Below, one piece after another: positions 1-10,341 of a stretch of 64,000 nucleotides of DNA. Position 1 is the stretch's first letter; each line of letters opens with the position of its first letter. Under the pieces are notes generated by a model. The model ran no database searches. It was not told where the DNA came from and was given only the letters and a program-made list of their open reading frames with translations. The DNA is from DATEOR01 sp963766725 (GTDB lineage Bacteria; Actinomycetota; Thermoleophilia; Gaiellales; Gaiellaceae), in assembly GCA_963766725.1 (NCBI GenBank), contig CAVYBK010000012.1, positions 36,564 to 100,563 on the forward strand. The letters run 5' to 3'. A program made the translations under genes and the position numbers.

Positions 1-989
1 TCGGCCATGTCGGGATAGGTGTTCCGCCACGCCTCCCAGCGGCGATGCCACTCGTCCTCGAGCTCCTGGCCCTTGTCGCGCAGGTTCATGTGCTCGTAGA
101 CGCCCTCCGGGACGACGAAATGCGCGTCGGGATCCCAGCCCATGATCCCCTTCGTGGCGCGGACCTCGTCCTCGCCGAGCGGCGCACCGTGCGCCTTGGC
201 GGTGTCCTGGGCCTTGGGGGCGGGGTAGGCGATATGGCTGCGGACGACGATGAGCGACGGGCGCCCGCCTTCCTTCTGCGCGTTCGTGAGGGCGCGCCGA
301 AGGGCGGCGAGGTCGTTGACGTCGGCCACGTGCTGGACGTGCCAGCCGTAGGCCTCGAAGCGCTTGCCCTTGTCCTCGGAGTCGAAGGAGAGCGCAGTCG
401 TGCCGTCGATCGTGATGCGGTTGTCGTCGTAGAAGAAGGTGAGCTTCCCGAGCCCGAAGGCGCCCGCGAGCGAGGCGGCCTCCTGGGAGACGCCCTCCAT
501 CAGGTCCCCGTCGGAGGCGATCCCGTAGACGCGGTGGTCGACGACGGTGTGGCCGGGGCGGTTGTAGCGCTGGCCGAGGAACTTCTCCGCCATCGCCATG
601 CCGACCGCGTTCGAGATCCCCTGGCCAAGCGGGCCGGTGGTGGTCTCGATGCCCGGGGTGAGGAAGTGCTCCGGGTGTCCGGGTGTGAGCGACTCCCACT
701 GGCGAAAGCGCTTGATCTCCTCGAGGGCGAGGTTGTACCCGGTCAGGTGCAGGGCGGCGTACTGGAGGATGCAGGCATGCCCAGCGGAGAGGACGAAGCG
801 GTCGCGGTCCGGCCAGTCGGGGTTCGACGGGTTCGCCCGCATGACATCTCGGTAGAGGACGTAGGCCACGGGAGCGAGCGCCATCGCGGTCCCCGGATGG
901 CCTGCGTTGGCCTGCTGGACCGCGTCCATCGCGAGCGTGCGAATCGTCTCGATCGACAGCTGCTCGACCGTTTTCGTGTCCTTCGCCAC
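1..989 (-). CDS. tkt: Transketolase, N-terminal part (runs off window)
   Basis: Transketolase moves two-carbon ketol units between sugar phosphates in the non-oxidative pentose phosphate pathway, using thiamine diphosphate in the cytoplasm. About 329 codons are visible, which is the pyrophosphate-binding half. The start is GTG at 989-987, reading VAKDTKTVEQLSIETIRTLA. Family features are the AMDAVQQANAGHPGTAMALAP stretch near residue 25, the GPLGQGISNAVGMA segment, and the GDGELMEG-type motif seen here as SDGDLMEGVSQEAASLAG. The C-terminal half lies beyond base 1. It is divergent from the ABC-F gene with only 20 bases between the starts, so the two promoters must overlap the coding regions or lie elsewhere. 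Confidence 0.93.
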   Translation of the reverse strand, partial: MAKDTKTVEQLSIETIRTLAMDAVQQANAGHPGTAMALAPVAYVLYRDVMRANPSNPDWPDRDRFVLSAGHACILQYAALHLTGYNLALEEIKRFRQWESLTPGHPEHFLTPGIETTTGPLGQGISNAVGMAMAEKFLGQRYNRPGHTVVDHRVYGIASDGDLMEGVSQEAASLAGAFGLGKLTFFYDDNRITIDGTTALSFDSEDKGKRFEAYGWHVQHVADVNDLAALRRALTNAQKEGGRPSLIVVRSHIAYPAPKAQDTAKAHGAPLGEDEVRATKGIMGWDPDAHFVVPEGVYEHMNLRDKGQELEDEWHRRWEAWRNTYPDMA

Positions 990-1009
990 GTCACTGCAAC
1001 CATACCCAC

Positions 1010-2869
1010 ATGGCTGTTCTTATCGCGTCCCGCCTGAGAAAGGAGATTGCGGGCGACGCGCTGTTCGACGGAGTGAGCTTCAAGGTCGAGCGGCGCGACC
1101 GTCTCGCCCTGGCCGGCCCCAACGGGGCGGGCAAGACGACCCTGCTCCGGATGCTCATGGGCGAGACCCGTCTGGACGGCGGCGAGCTCGCCTTCGAGAA
1201 GGGAACGCGGGTCGCGCTGCACGACCAGCGCCCTCCGCTCGAGCGCGGGTTGACGCTGCGCGAATACGTCCTCGAAGGCGCCCGCGACCTCGTCGCGGCC
1301 GAGGAGGAGCTGCGGCGGCTCGAGTCCGCGATGGCGGCCGGGGATCACGGGGCCGACACCCTCTCCGCCTACTCGGCTGCGCAGGCCAGGCTCGAGCACG
1401 CGGGCGGCTACGGCTGGCGTGACCACGCGACAGCGGTCGTGCGCGGCCTCGGATTCGCGGACGACGACCTCGACCGCAGCCTTCGCACCTTCTCGGGCGG
1501 CGAGCTGACACGCGCTTCGCTGGCGCGCGCTCTCGCCGGCGACCCGGACCTGCTCCTCCTCGACGAGCCCACGAACCACCTCGACGTGACGAGCATCGAG
1601 TGGCTCGAGCGAGAGCTCTCGGCGCTCGACGCCGGCGTGATCCTCGTTGCGCACGACCGGTGGTTTCTGGAGGCGGTCACGAACGCGACGCTCGAGCTCG
1701 AGGCCGGAAAGGCGACCTATTTCGCCGGCCCGTGGCACGCGTGGCGACGGGAGAAGGCCGAGCGCGCCGCCCATGCCGCGAAGACCGCCGACCGCATCTC
1801 GGTCGACATCGACCGCCTCGAGCGGTTCGTTGCGCGCTTCCGGTACAAGAAGTCGAAAGCCAAGCAGGCGCAGGCGAAGCTGACGCAGATCTCGCGCCTG
1901 GAGAAGGAGCGTTCGGGCGTCCGGGCCGAGCACGACCTGCTCACGCGCCGCTCGAAGCGGCTCGGGTTCGACTTCGGCGACCCGAAGCGCACCGGCCGAA
2001 CGGTCCTCGAGATCGAGCACGCCGACGTCGGCGTCGCGGACCGCGAGCTGCTCCACGACGTCTCGCTCGCGCTCGAACGGGGCGAGCACGTCGCGTTCGT
2101 CGGCCCGAACGGCAGCGGCAAAACCACGCTCCTCGAGCAGATCGTCGCCGACGACTTCAAGCTGGGCTACGGCGTCGAGCTCGGCTACTTCCCGCAGCAG
2201 GAGGTCCATCTGGACGAACGCGGGAGCGTCCTCGACTGCATGCAAGCGATGACCGGGTTGACGAGGCCTCGCGCGCAGTCGCTCCTCGGGCGCTTCCTCT
2301 TCTCCGGCTGGGAGGCGCACGAGAAGCCTGTCACCGCGCTCTCCGGCGGGGAGCGGCGGCGCCTCGCGCTCGCCGTCCTCGTCGCCTCGGGCGCGAACTT
2401 CCTCGTCCTCGACGAACCGACGAACCACCTCGACCTGGAGAGCCGGGAGGCGCTGGAGGCGGCCCTGGAGGCGTTCCCCGGAACCGTGCTGATCGTGTCA
2501 CATGACCGCGCGCTTCTCGACGCGGTCGCGCACCGTACCGCTGCGGTCGAAGACGGGACCGTGCGCGTCTACGACGGCGGCTGGGCCGATCTCCTGCGGG
2601 CACGGGAGGAGCGCGAGGCACCGCCTCCGGAGCCCAGCCCGAAGAAGGAGCCGAAGCCGCGGCGGCAGAAGGCGTCGCGGGAACAGGAGCCACTCGAGCT
2701 TCTCGAACGCGAGATCGAGGAGCAGGAGGCGCTCATCGCCCGCATCGAGGGCAAGCTCGCGGAGGACTGGGGCGATGCCGACACGGTTGCCGCGCACCGC
2801 GCGGCCCGCGAGGAGCTGCAGAGCCTCCTCACGCGCTGGGAGCGGATGCTGGACGAGGTCGCCGGCTAG
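1010..2869 (+). CDS. ABC-F family ATP-binding protein
   Basis: Soluble tandem ABC ATPase of 619 residues. ABC-F proteins lack membrane domains and generally act on the ribosome as translation factors or antibiotic-protection proteins. Seen here: first Walker A GPNGAGKT at residues 36-43, first signature FSGGELTRASLA near 163, Walker B ending LLDEPTNHLD near 187, a charged linker around 240-320, second Walker A GPNGSGKTT near 364, signature LSGGERRRLALA near 447 and a second LDEPTNHLD near 467. The last 80 residues are charged and predicted coiled coil. The subfamily (EttA, Uup or ARE type) cannot be settled by eye; the C-terminal coil resembles Uup. Its stop overlaps the convergent dehydrogenase stop in a CTAG. 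Confidence 0.9.
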   Translation: MAVLIASRLRKEIAGDALFDGVSFKVERRDRLALAGPNGAGKTTLLRMLMGETRLDGGELAFEKGTRVALHDQRPPLERGLTLREYVLEGARDLVAAEEELRRLESAMAAGDHGADTLSAYSAAQARLEHAGGYGWRDHATAVVRGLGFADDDLDRSLRTFSGGELTRASLARALAGDPDLLLLDEPTNHLDVTSIEWLERELSALDAGVILVAHDRWFLEAVTNATLELEAGKATYFAGPWHAWRREKAERAAHAAKTADRISVDIDRLERFVARFRYKKSKAKQAQAKLTQISRLEKERSGVRAEHDLLTRRSKRLGFDFGDPKRTGRTVLEIEHADVGVADRELLHDVSLALERGEHVAFVGPNGSGKTTLLEQIVADDFKLGYGVELGYFPQQEVHLDERGSVLDCMQAMTGLTRPRAQSLLGRFLFSGWEAHEKPVTALSGGERRRLALAVLVASGANFLVLDEPTNHLDLESREALEAALEAFPGTVLIVSHDRALLDAVAHRTAAVEDGTVRVYDGGWADLLRAREEREAPPPEPSPKKEPKPRRQKASREQEPLELLEREIEEQEALIARIEGKLAEDWGDADTVAAHRAAREELQSLLTRWERMLDEVAG

Positions 2870-3943
2870 GCGGCGACGAGGTCGTCCAGGACCTTGTCCG
2901 CAGCTCCCGTCTCCGCAGCGAGGTAGGCACGCACGTCGCGGAGAGCGGCCTCGAGAGGCGTCACGCCCTCGGCGTCCGCAGCGGCGAGGGTGCTCGTCAC
3001 CGTTTCGGCGACCAGCTCTTCGATCTTCGCGAGCGCCTCCTCCGGCTCGTCGTCCTGCTCGACACTCTCGTACAGGTGCACGCCGCCGGAGTTCGAGATG
3101 AAGTCAGGGATCGCGACGACTCCGCGCCGGTGCAGAGTCTCGACCGACGCCGGGCGCATAGGGGATGTTGGCCCCGGGCGAGACGACAGCACAGCGGACG
3201 CGCTCGGCGACCTTCCGCGTAATCGAGTCGGGGCGGGCGCCGGGGACGAGCACATCCACTTCCAACCCGAAGAGCTCCTCGCGCGGCCGTGCCTCACGGT
3301 CAGCGTTCTCGACGAAACGGTCGCCGAAGCGCCCGCGTAGCTCGAGCAGCTGCTCGACGTCGAGACCGGCCGGGTCGGCGACGAGCCCGTGCACGGTGCT
3401 GATCGCAACGACACGCGCGCCGGCCCGTGCGCAGGCGCGCGCGGTTCCGGCGCCGACCTTGCCGAAGCCCTCGATCGCAACCGTCGCTCCTTCGAGCCCC
3501 CGCCCGAGGTGTGCGAGTGCGGCCTCGGCGGCCGCCTTGACGCCATGGCCGGTCGCCAGATCGTCCATGCCGAGCCCCTCATGGCTCTGCGCCCACAGAG
3601 GCAGGTCCTCGACGAGGTCCGGAGTGACGAAGTCGGCCGGCCGGGTGCCCATGTCCGGACCGGTCAGGAAGACGTCTCGGAAGGGTGTGAGGGCTCGCCG
3701 GTAGGCGGCGAGAACGGCGTCGCGATCGCCTCCCTCGAACCGGATCCCGGCCTTTGCTCCCGCGTAGCGAACGCCGCAGACCGCGAACTTCCACGTCATC
3801 GCGCGGGCGAGGCGCGCCACCTCGCGCGCGTCCACGTCCGGCAGCATCCGCGTCCCGCCGGCCGAAACCGGAAAGAGATCGTGGTCGATGACGATGAGGG
3901 CGTCCAGGCCCGCCGCTCCGTCCCGAAGCTCGATCCGCCGCAC
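2866..3943 (-). CDS. Glu/Leu/Phe/Val dehydrogenase family protein, frameshifted
   Basis: NAD(P)-dependent amino-acid dehydrogenase that interconverts an amino acid and its 2-oxo acid plus ammonia. The GTG start at 3943-3941 lies 11 bases after the upstream gene. The N-terminal part shows GGTRMLPDVD and a Lys-rich substrate region ending in AGAKAGI. The dinucleotide fold carries IEGFGKVGAGTA. The frame breaks near base 3160: the first frame reads SPGANIPYAP and the next frame continues RPASVETLHRRGVVAIPDF to ISNSGGVHLYE and a normal C-terminus. One skipped base rejoins them, so a sequencing error or a recent mutation is equally possible. Length after correction is about 358 residues, the usual Leu/Val dehydrogenase size. 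Substrate is not assignable. Confidence 0.8.
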
Positions 3944-3953
3944 GCCGAAGAGC

Positions 3954-5563
3954 TTAGTCGTCCGCCGGAAGGCGCAAGGCCCAGAGACGGGATCTGCCGC
4001 CGTCGGCCTCCACCCAGGAAATCTTTCGCCCGAGCAGCCGCACGCCGAGCTGCGCCTCGGCCGGACGCCACACGGTCCAGGTGCGGCCCGATCCGGTCGC
4101 GAGCGCCCGAAGCGCGTGCGACGGAGCGGTAGAGGATCCAGGGCTCATGAACGGAGAGGGAGGGAAGCGTGGCGGCGGCCACCTCCCTCTTGCCGAGGCG
4201 CTTTCCCGTCGAGATCCGGAACCACTCGAGCCAGGTGCGGCCCGCTGAGCCCTGCGAGAGGACGGCGGCGAGGCCGTCGTCGAGTGCGACCGCCGCGACT
4301 GCCCCTGACGCGTCCAGGGCCTGCTCGACGGCACACGTGTCCGGATCGAGGAGCGTCGATCGTGCTTCCCACGCCGACCGCGAGGCGGTCTCCCCCCGCC
4401 GCGAGAACGTCGGCGCTCACGGGACAGTCGGGGCCGCCCACGGTCGACACCTCGTTCCCGTGCGCGTAGGCGAGGGTCTCGCCGCTCGCGGCAAGAGGCC
4501 CGAGCGGATCCGAGGAGTCGAAGTCGCCCAGGTCGACGGGCGCCGGGGAGCCGTAGTCCGCGGCGGCCAGGTGCGACTCACCGCTGTCGGGCCAGGACCA
4601 GAGCGCCCGCGAGCCGGCTGAGACGACTTGGAAGCCGGTGCACGAGGCCGCCCCGGTGGCGAAGGTGCGCTTCCCGCCCTCATGCGGGCGGATCGTCACG
4701 GCGGCGCAGTCGGGCCGTGCCGTGACGACCGCTGCTCGGCTCAGCGCGGCGCGGCCGGCCCGGGGAAGGCGGCCGCCCGGAGCGGGCACGCCGCGGAGCA
4801 GGCGAGTGGCAAGGCCGCGCAGCGTCTCCTTCCCGTACTCGTGGTTCGGGTCGAACCGGGTGAAGAGGGCGAGCGAGAAGCGCTCGCCACCCGCGCGATA
4901 GAGCGCCACCTGGTGGTCGACGAGGCCCGTGCCCGAGCCCCAGCCTCCCTTGAAGTAGAGGTTCCAGCGGCCGTGCGGAACGCGTCCGACACCCCAGCGC
5001 TGGGACGGGACGACAGTCGCGAGGAGGTGCATCGCGTAGCGGCGGTGTCTCGCCGGCACGAGGCGGTCGATCGTGTGGAAGAAGAGCGCCTGGCCTCGGG
5101 GGGTGATCTCGGACTCGCCCCAGATCGGCCAATGCAGCCGAAAGTGCTCCATGCCGGCGGCCTTCGCGAGCGCGTCGAGCCTCGCTTCGCCGACGAGGCC
5201 GACCATCCGCGAGGCGGCGGCGTTGTCCGACCGCTGGATCATCGGCCTGAGCAGGTCGCGCTCCCACTGCTCGAGGTCGCGGCCGCGGACATCCGGGCGG
5301 CGAAGGTAGGCGACGAGCAGCATCGCCTTCAGCACGCTCGCGGACGGCGCGACGGCGCGGGCGTGATAACCGTGCAGCCGGCCGGCCTCGTCCACCACCG
5401 CGAACGTGATCGTCCCGGAGCGCGTCTGGGCGTAGCGCTCCGCGGCTGCCATGCGAGACTTCCAGGTCGGGGGCGCGGCGGCGTGGGCGGGCGTCGCCAC
5501 GACCGCAGTCGTGACGGCCACGGCGACCGCGAGGCCCGCGGCGGCGACGCGCGCGTCAGTCAC
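3954..5563 (-). CDS. Secreted beta-lactamase-fold serine hydrolase with C-terminal repeat domain, two frameshifts
   Basis: Exported serine hydrolase related to class A beta-lactamases and low-molecular-weight penicillin-binding proteins. I chose the GTG at 5563, which overlaps the stop of the upstream regulator; it gives a clean signal peptide ending TPAHA near residue 28. The three active-site motifs are visible: SVLK near 76, SDN near 112, and KGG in YFKGGWGSGTG near 215. A second domain of about 200 residues with repeated Trp/Gly/Asp-rich strands suggests a beta-propeller-like fold. The frame slips near 4350 (into LLDPDTCAVEQALDASG) and again near 4110 (into ALRALATGSGRTWTVWRP), ending at TAA 3956-3954. 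Substrate unknown; antibiotic resistance should not be assumed. Confidence 0.72.
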
Positions 5564-6173
5564 TGTCGAACGTTGCGATGACCGCTTCTGCCACGACCCG
5601 CAACGGCCTGCCCGACGACTGGCTCGCACGGCGCAGCCGGACGAACGCGTCGTTCTCGGAGAGCCCCTCGCGCTCCATCAGGATCCCCTTTGCCCGCTCG
5701 ACGACCTTCCGAGTCGCAAGCGCCTCGGCCAGCGACTCCGCCTCGTCGCGCATGGTCTCGAGCTCCGCGTGACGCGCGCGCGCAGTCTGGATGGCGGGCA
5801 GAAGGTCGGTCTCCCGGAACGGCTTCACGAGGTACCCGAAGACGCCGGCTTCCACGGCGCGCGCGACCAGCTCCTCCTGGCCGTAGGCGGTCAGCATCAC
5901 GATCGGAATCGGGCGCTCTGCGAGGATCCGCCGCGCCGCCTCGATGCCGTCCAGCCGCGGCATCTTGACGTCGAGAATCGCGAGCTCGGGCTCCTCGGTC
6001 TGTGCGAGAGCGACCGCCTCCTCGCCGTCGCGCGCCTCGGCGCAGACCTCGTGTCCCGCGCGCTCGAGGACGTCGCGGAGGTCGAGGCGGATGATCGTCT
6101 CGTCCTCGGCGATGAGGATACGAAGGCGCGGCGGGCCGTCGTCCGGCACGGATTCGTGAGCCTCGCGTGTCAC
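5556..6173 (-). CDS. Response regulator with ANTAR RNA-binding domain
   Basis: Two-component regulator of 205 residues that acts on RNA by antitermination. The receiver domain spans about 15-135 with acidic pocket EDE, phosphoacceptor Asp in LAILDVKMP near 68, Thr in MLTAYG and Lys in LVKPF. The C-terminal ANTAR domain carries the usual ATRKVVERAKGILMER helix and ends VAEAVIATFDSD. The start is GTG at 6173. It lies 76 bases downstream of the GAF/HisKA_2 kinase on the same strand, the classic partner type for ANTAR regulators. Its stop overlaps the start of the serine hydrolase, so kinase, regulator, hydrolase and dehydrogenase probably form one operon. Confidence 0.92.
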   Translation of the reverse strand: MTREAHESVPDDGPPRLRILIAEDETIIRLDLRDVLERAGHEVCAEARDGEEAVALAQTEEPELAILDVKMPRLDGIEAARRILAERPIPIVMLTAYGQEELVARAVEAGVFGYLVKPFRETDLLPAIQTARARHAELETMRDEAESLAEALATRKVVERAKGILMEREGLSENDAFVRLRRASQSSGRPLRVVAEAVIATFDSD

Positions 6174-6249
6174 CCGCGCGCGCCCGGGAGGGTTAGGCTG
6201 AAGCCATAGGGACGGGGAGGTGGGTCTCCCAGGTTGTCAACCGCGAACC

Positions 6250-7650
6250 TCACGGCTGGAACGTGACCTCGGCCGTGAGCCCCGCCTCGCCCGAGAGCGA
6301 CAGCTCGCCGTTCAGCTCGTCCCGGACGAGCGCCCGCACGATCGAGAGCCCTGTGCCCTCGTCGCCCGGCTCCCACGTGCCGTTGTCCGCGACCGTGAGG
6401 CTCACCGCGCCGTTTCGCCGCACGAGCTCGACGTGCACCTCGTCGCCGCCGTGCTCGAGCGCGTTCTGGAGGAGCTCGCTGAACACCAGCGCCAGCGCCG
6501 TCGCCCGCGCGCCGTGCAGCTCGATCGACTCGACGCGGGAGTCGACGTGCTTTTCCCCGGCCAGCCCCTGGACGATCATCGCGCGGAGGCGCTCCACGAG
6601 CTCGCCGAGGTCGACCTCCTCGTCGCGGCGCTCGGTCAGGACCTCGTGCACGGCCGCGATCGCGAGGATGCGGTTGACGGAGTCGGAGAGCGCCTTCTCG
6701 GCATCCGGACCGGGCGCCCGGGCCTGGAGGCGGAGCAGGGAGGCGACGGTCTGGAGGTTGTTTTTCACCCGGTGGTGGATCTCCTGGGCCACGACTCCGC
6801 GCATGACCGCGCGCCCGTGCTCGAGGGCGACCGCCGCGTGCCGCGCGATCGAGGCGAGGAGCCGCTCCTCCTCCGCGGTGAACGGCGTGTCGCGGTCGCA
6901 GACGAGCTCGCCGACCTCCCGCCCGCGCCAGCGCAGCGGGAACCTGACCGCGTGCGCGCCGGCGCGTCCTTCCGGCCAGGCGATCGTGCCGTCCTCGAGC
7001 ACGAGCGCCGCGCCCGTCGCGTCGACGGCCGCCATCGTCGTCTTCACGATCGCCTCGAGCGACTCCTCGAGATAGAGGGACTCGGAGACGGCCTCCGAGA
7101 TGGAGGCGAGCGCTTCGAGCTCGGCGACGCGGCGCTGCGCGTGCTCGTAGAGCTTGGCGTTCTCGATCGCCTGTGCGACCTGGCCCGCGATCGCCATGAG
7201 GAGGTCGACCTCGTCGGGCCCGAACTCACGGGGAGCCTCGGTGCGGACGTTGAGGGCTCCCTCGAGGCGCTCCTTGGCGAGGATGGGAACGGCGAGGATC
7301 GACTCGTACTGCTCTTCGCGCAGGTTCGGGAAGCGCTTGAAGCGGGGGTCGAGATGAGCCGCCTTCGGGATCATCACCGGCGCCCGCTCGGCGGCCGCGG
7401 CCCCGGTGATCCCCTCGCCGGGGCGCATCTTCGGGACGCGCGTGAGCTCCTCCACCCTCGTGCCGTAGGAGGCGCGCAGGACGAGCTCGTTCGCCGCCTC
7501 GTCGTAGAGATAGACGAAGCATGCGTCGGTCTCGAGGGCCTCGGCGACCTTGTGCGCGATCAGCTGGAAGACCTCGTCGAGGTCGAGAGTCGAGTTGACG
7601 GCGGCGATCGTCTCGGTCAGAAGCCTGAGGTGCCGGGCGGAGCGGTCCAC
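6250..7650 (-). CDS. GAF-domain sensor histidine kinase (HisKA_2 type)
   Basis: Soluble sensor kinase of 466 residues with no membrane segment. A GAF domain covers about 15-165, a second degenerate GAF-like region 175-285, followed by the phosphoacceptor helix EIHHRVKNNLQTVASLLRLQ near 291 typical of HisKA_2/HWE-like kinases. The ATPase domain has FSELLQNALEHGG and VADNGTW with a GTGLSIVRALV box. GTG start at 7650. HisKA_2 kinases with GAF inputs typically phosphorylate ANTAR regulators, and the next gene on this strand is one. The signal sensed cannot be read from sequence. Confidence 0.9.
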   Translation of the reverse strand: MDRSARHLRLLTETIAAVNSTLDLDEVFQLIAHKVAEALETDACFVYLYDEAANELVLRASYGTRVEELTRVPKMRPGEGITGAAAAERAPVMIPKAAHLDPRFKRFPNLREEQYESILAVPILAKERLEGALNVRTEAPREFGPDEVDLLMAIAGQVAQAIENAKLYEHAQRRVAELEALASISEAVSESLYLEESLEAIVKTTMAAVDATGAALVLEDGTIAWPEGRAGAHAVRFPLRWRGREVGELVCDRDTPFTAEEERLLASIARHAAVALEHGRAVMRGVVAQEIHHRVKNNLQTVASLLRLQARAPGPDAEKALSDSVNRILAIAAVHEVLTERRDEEVDLGELVERLRAMIVQGLAGEKHVDSRVESIELHGARATALALVFSELLQNALEHGGDEVHVELVRRNGAVSLTVADNGTWEPGDEGTGLSIVRALVRDELNGELSLSGEAGLTAEVTFQP

Positions 7651-7694
7651 GAACCAAGCTTAAGCGAGCCGATTGCGACTCCGATAACGAGTTC

Positions 7695-10341
7695 GTGAGC
7701 TCTCACGCCGGCGCCAGCAGGTCGCCCCGCTTGGTCCTGCGCTTTGCCATCTACAGCGCGATCGCGCTGCTCTTGGCGGGCGCCGGGATTCTGTGGTTCG
7801 CGCGGCACGCAGCGGAGTCCCGCTCCGAGCGGGAGGTGCTCGAGCGCGCCCAGACGACGTCGATGCTCCTCGCGGACCGGTTCCAGCGCTCCGACTTCGA
7901 GGGCCCCGTGGACGCGACTCGCCGCGCCGAGCTCGACCACATCTTCAGCCACGTGGTCGGCGGCGAGGTCGTGCGCGTGAAGCTCTGGTCGAAGGACGGG
8001 ACGGTCACGTACTCCAACGACCCGACGCTGATCGGCTACCGAGATCCGAGCGGGGAGATCGCCGGGGTGCTGGCCGGGGACGCGAAATCCGAGGTCGGCG
8101 GCCTGAACGACGAGGGAGGAACGGCGAGAACATCAAGGCCCTCTCCGCCTACGCTCCGGTGCGCACGGACGACTCCGCCGAGCCTGTCGGCGTCCTCGAG
8201 CTCTACACGACGCTTCGACGAGGTGAACGCCGACGCGATGGAGACGGTGAAGCCCGTCGCGATCGCTCTGGTGCTCGCGCTGCTCCTTCTCTACGCATCG
8301 CTCTTCCCGATCCTGCGCCAGGTGGCGGGCGCGCTCGAGGCCCGCACGCGGCGGCTGCAGCAGCAGAGCGACGAGCTCGAGAAGTCGATCGCCGAGCGAA
8401 AGCAGGCGCTCGCCAGCCTGCGCGAAGCGGACGCGCGCTACCGCGCGCTCGTCGAGGAGCTCCCGCTCGTCAGCTACGTCAGCTCGCTCGACAACCCGGG
8501 CCTCTCCACCTACGTCAGCCCGCAGCTCGAGGACCTGCTCGGCTACACCCCGGAGGAATGGCTCGCCACGCCCGGCCTCTTCTGGGACGTCATCCACCCC
8601 GACGATGCCGAGCGCGTCCGCAACGAGCACCGCATCGGCTATGCGAACGCCGAGACCTTCTCCACTCAGTACCGGCTGCGGGCCAAGAACGGTCGGGTCA
8701 TCTGGGTGGAGGACCAGACCCGCATCATCCACGACGGCGACGGGCAGCCGGCGCTGGCGCAGGGATTCCTGATCGACATCACCGCCCGCAAGAACAGCGA
8801 CCTCGCGCTGACGGAGAGCGAGGCCCGGTTCCGCGGGCTCGTCGGCAACATCCCGGGCGCCGTCTTCCGCTGCGACATCGACTCCGACTGGACCATGGAG
8901 TTCCTGAGCGACGCGATCGAGGAGCTCGTCGGCTATCCATCGTCGGACTTCATCGACAACCGCGTCCGGACGTTCGCCAGCGTCGTCCACCCCGACGACC
9001 GCGAGCGGCTCGAGGCGGAAGTCGCCTCCTCCGTCGAGGGCGGAAGGCCGTATACGACGGACTACCGCGTCATCCACCGCGACGGGACGGTTCGCTACGT
9101 CATCGAGCAGCGGGCAGGCCGTGACCGCTGCGGACGGGCGCGTTCGTCTCGACGGTGCGATCTTCGACGTGACGGACCGGCGCCTCGGGGAGCTCGAGCG
9201 CCTCAAGCTCGCTGCGATCGTCGAATCGTCCGACGACGCGATCACGTCCGCGGACCTCGACGGCATCGTCACGAGCTGGAACAAGGGCGCCGAGCAAATG
9301 TTCGGCTACACAGCCGAAGAGATGATCGGACAATCGGGCTCAGTCCTCGTCCCGGAAGGGGAGACGACGGATTCGAGCGAGCGCATCGCAGCGGTGATCG
9401 AGTTCGGCGAGGGCCGCTTCGAAGTCACACGAAGGCGCAAGGACGGAACCCTGATCGACATCGCGGTGACCATGTCCGCGGTTCGCAACCGCGCCGGCGA
9501 GGTCGTCGGCGTCGCGTCAATCGCACAGGACATCACCGACCGCAGGCGGCTGGAGCAGGAACGGGAGGAGTTCACGCGTGAGCTCGAGGTGAGAAACGAG
9601 CGGCTGCTCGAGCTCGATCACCTGAAGGACGAGTTCGTCGCCCTCGTCTCGCACGAGCTGCGAACGCCGCTGACCTCGATCCGCGGCTATCTCGAGCTCG
9701 TCCTCGACGGCGAGGCGGGCGAGGTCACGGACGAGCAGCGCCAGTTCCTGGGTGTGGTGGAGCGAAACGCGAACCGGCTTCTCGACCTTGTCGGCGACCT
9801 GCTCTTCCTCGCCCAGATCGAGGCGGGCAAGCTCTCCCTGGAGTTCGGCGCGGTCGACCTCGCAGCCGTCGCGGCCGAGTCGGTCGAAACCGCGCGGCCG
9901 CTCGCCGAGGAGAAGGAGATCACCTTGACCCTCGCGACGAGCCCGCTGCCGCTCCTCGCAGGCGACAGGGCGCGGCTCGCGCAGCTCCTCGACAACCTCG
10001 TCTCGAACGCGGTCAAGTTCACGCCCCAGGGCGGCCGGGTGGACGTGCGCGCGAGCTCGTCACGCGAAAACGCGATTCTCGAAGTGCGCGACACAGGCAT
10101 GGGCATCCCCGCAGACGAGCAGGAGCACGTGTTCGAGCGCTTCTTCCGGACCTCGCGCGCGACCGAGCAGGCGATTCAGGGAACGGGGCTCGGCCTGGCC
10201 ATCTCCAACGCGATCGTGCACGCCCACGGCGGACGCATCACCCTCGCGAGCAACGAGGGCGAAGGCGCGACCTTCCGCGTCACGATCCCGATCCGCGCAG
10301 TGCAGCCGGCAGAGCCCGCACAAGAGGAGATCGCCTCGTGA
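7695..10341 (+). CDS. Membrane-bound multi-PAS sensor histidine kinase, frameshifted
   Basis: Large hybrid-free sensor kinase, about 880 residues after correction. Two membrane segments (about 15-36 and 187-207) bracket an extracytoplasmic sensor domain. Three PAS domains follow, recognisable by endings such as FLIDITARKN, GAIFDVTDRR and SIAQDITDRRRL. The HisKA box is VSHELRTPLTSIRG, then HATPase_c with NLVSNAVKFTPQGG, DTGMGIP and GTGLGLAI. The frame is disturbed near 8120 and restored near 8210 (a compensating pair; the intervening residues read properly as NGENIKALSAYAPVRTDD in another frame), and breaks again near 9115. The GTG start of the downstream receiver overlaps its stop (GTGA), so the two are probably translated together. 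Confidence 0.82.

Noticed and set aside
743..2428. A 561-residue minus-strand open frame across the ABC-F gene
   Set aside because: Composition is Arg/Glu/Val-rich shadow of the GC-rich ABC-F gene; the true minus-strand gene here is transketolase in another frame.
4027..4045. An eighth repeat copy inside the serine hydrolase gene
   Set aside because: Only about 15 bases match (CGCCCGAGCAGCCG); it encodes an RLLGRK hexapeptide in mid-protein, so chance with shared codon use is the simpler reading.
8120..9120. Programmed ribosomal frameshifting in the PAS kinase
   Set aside because: No slippery heptamer plus downstream structure was seen, and similar slips occur across many unrelated genes, favouring sequence error.
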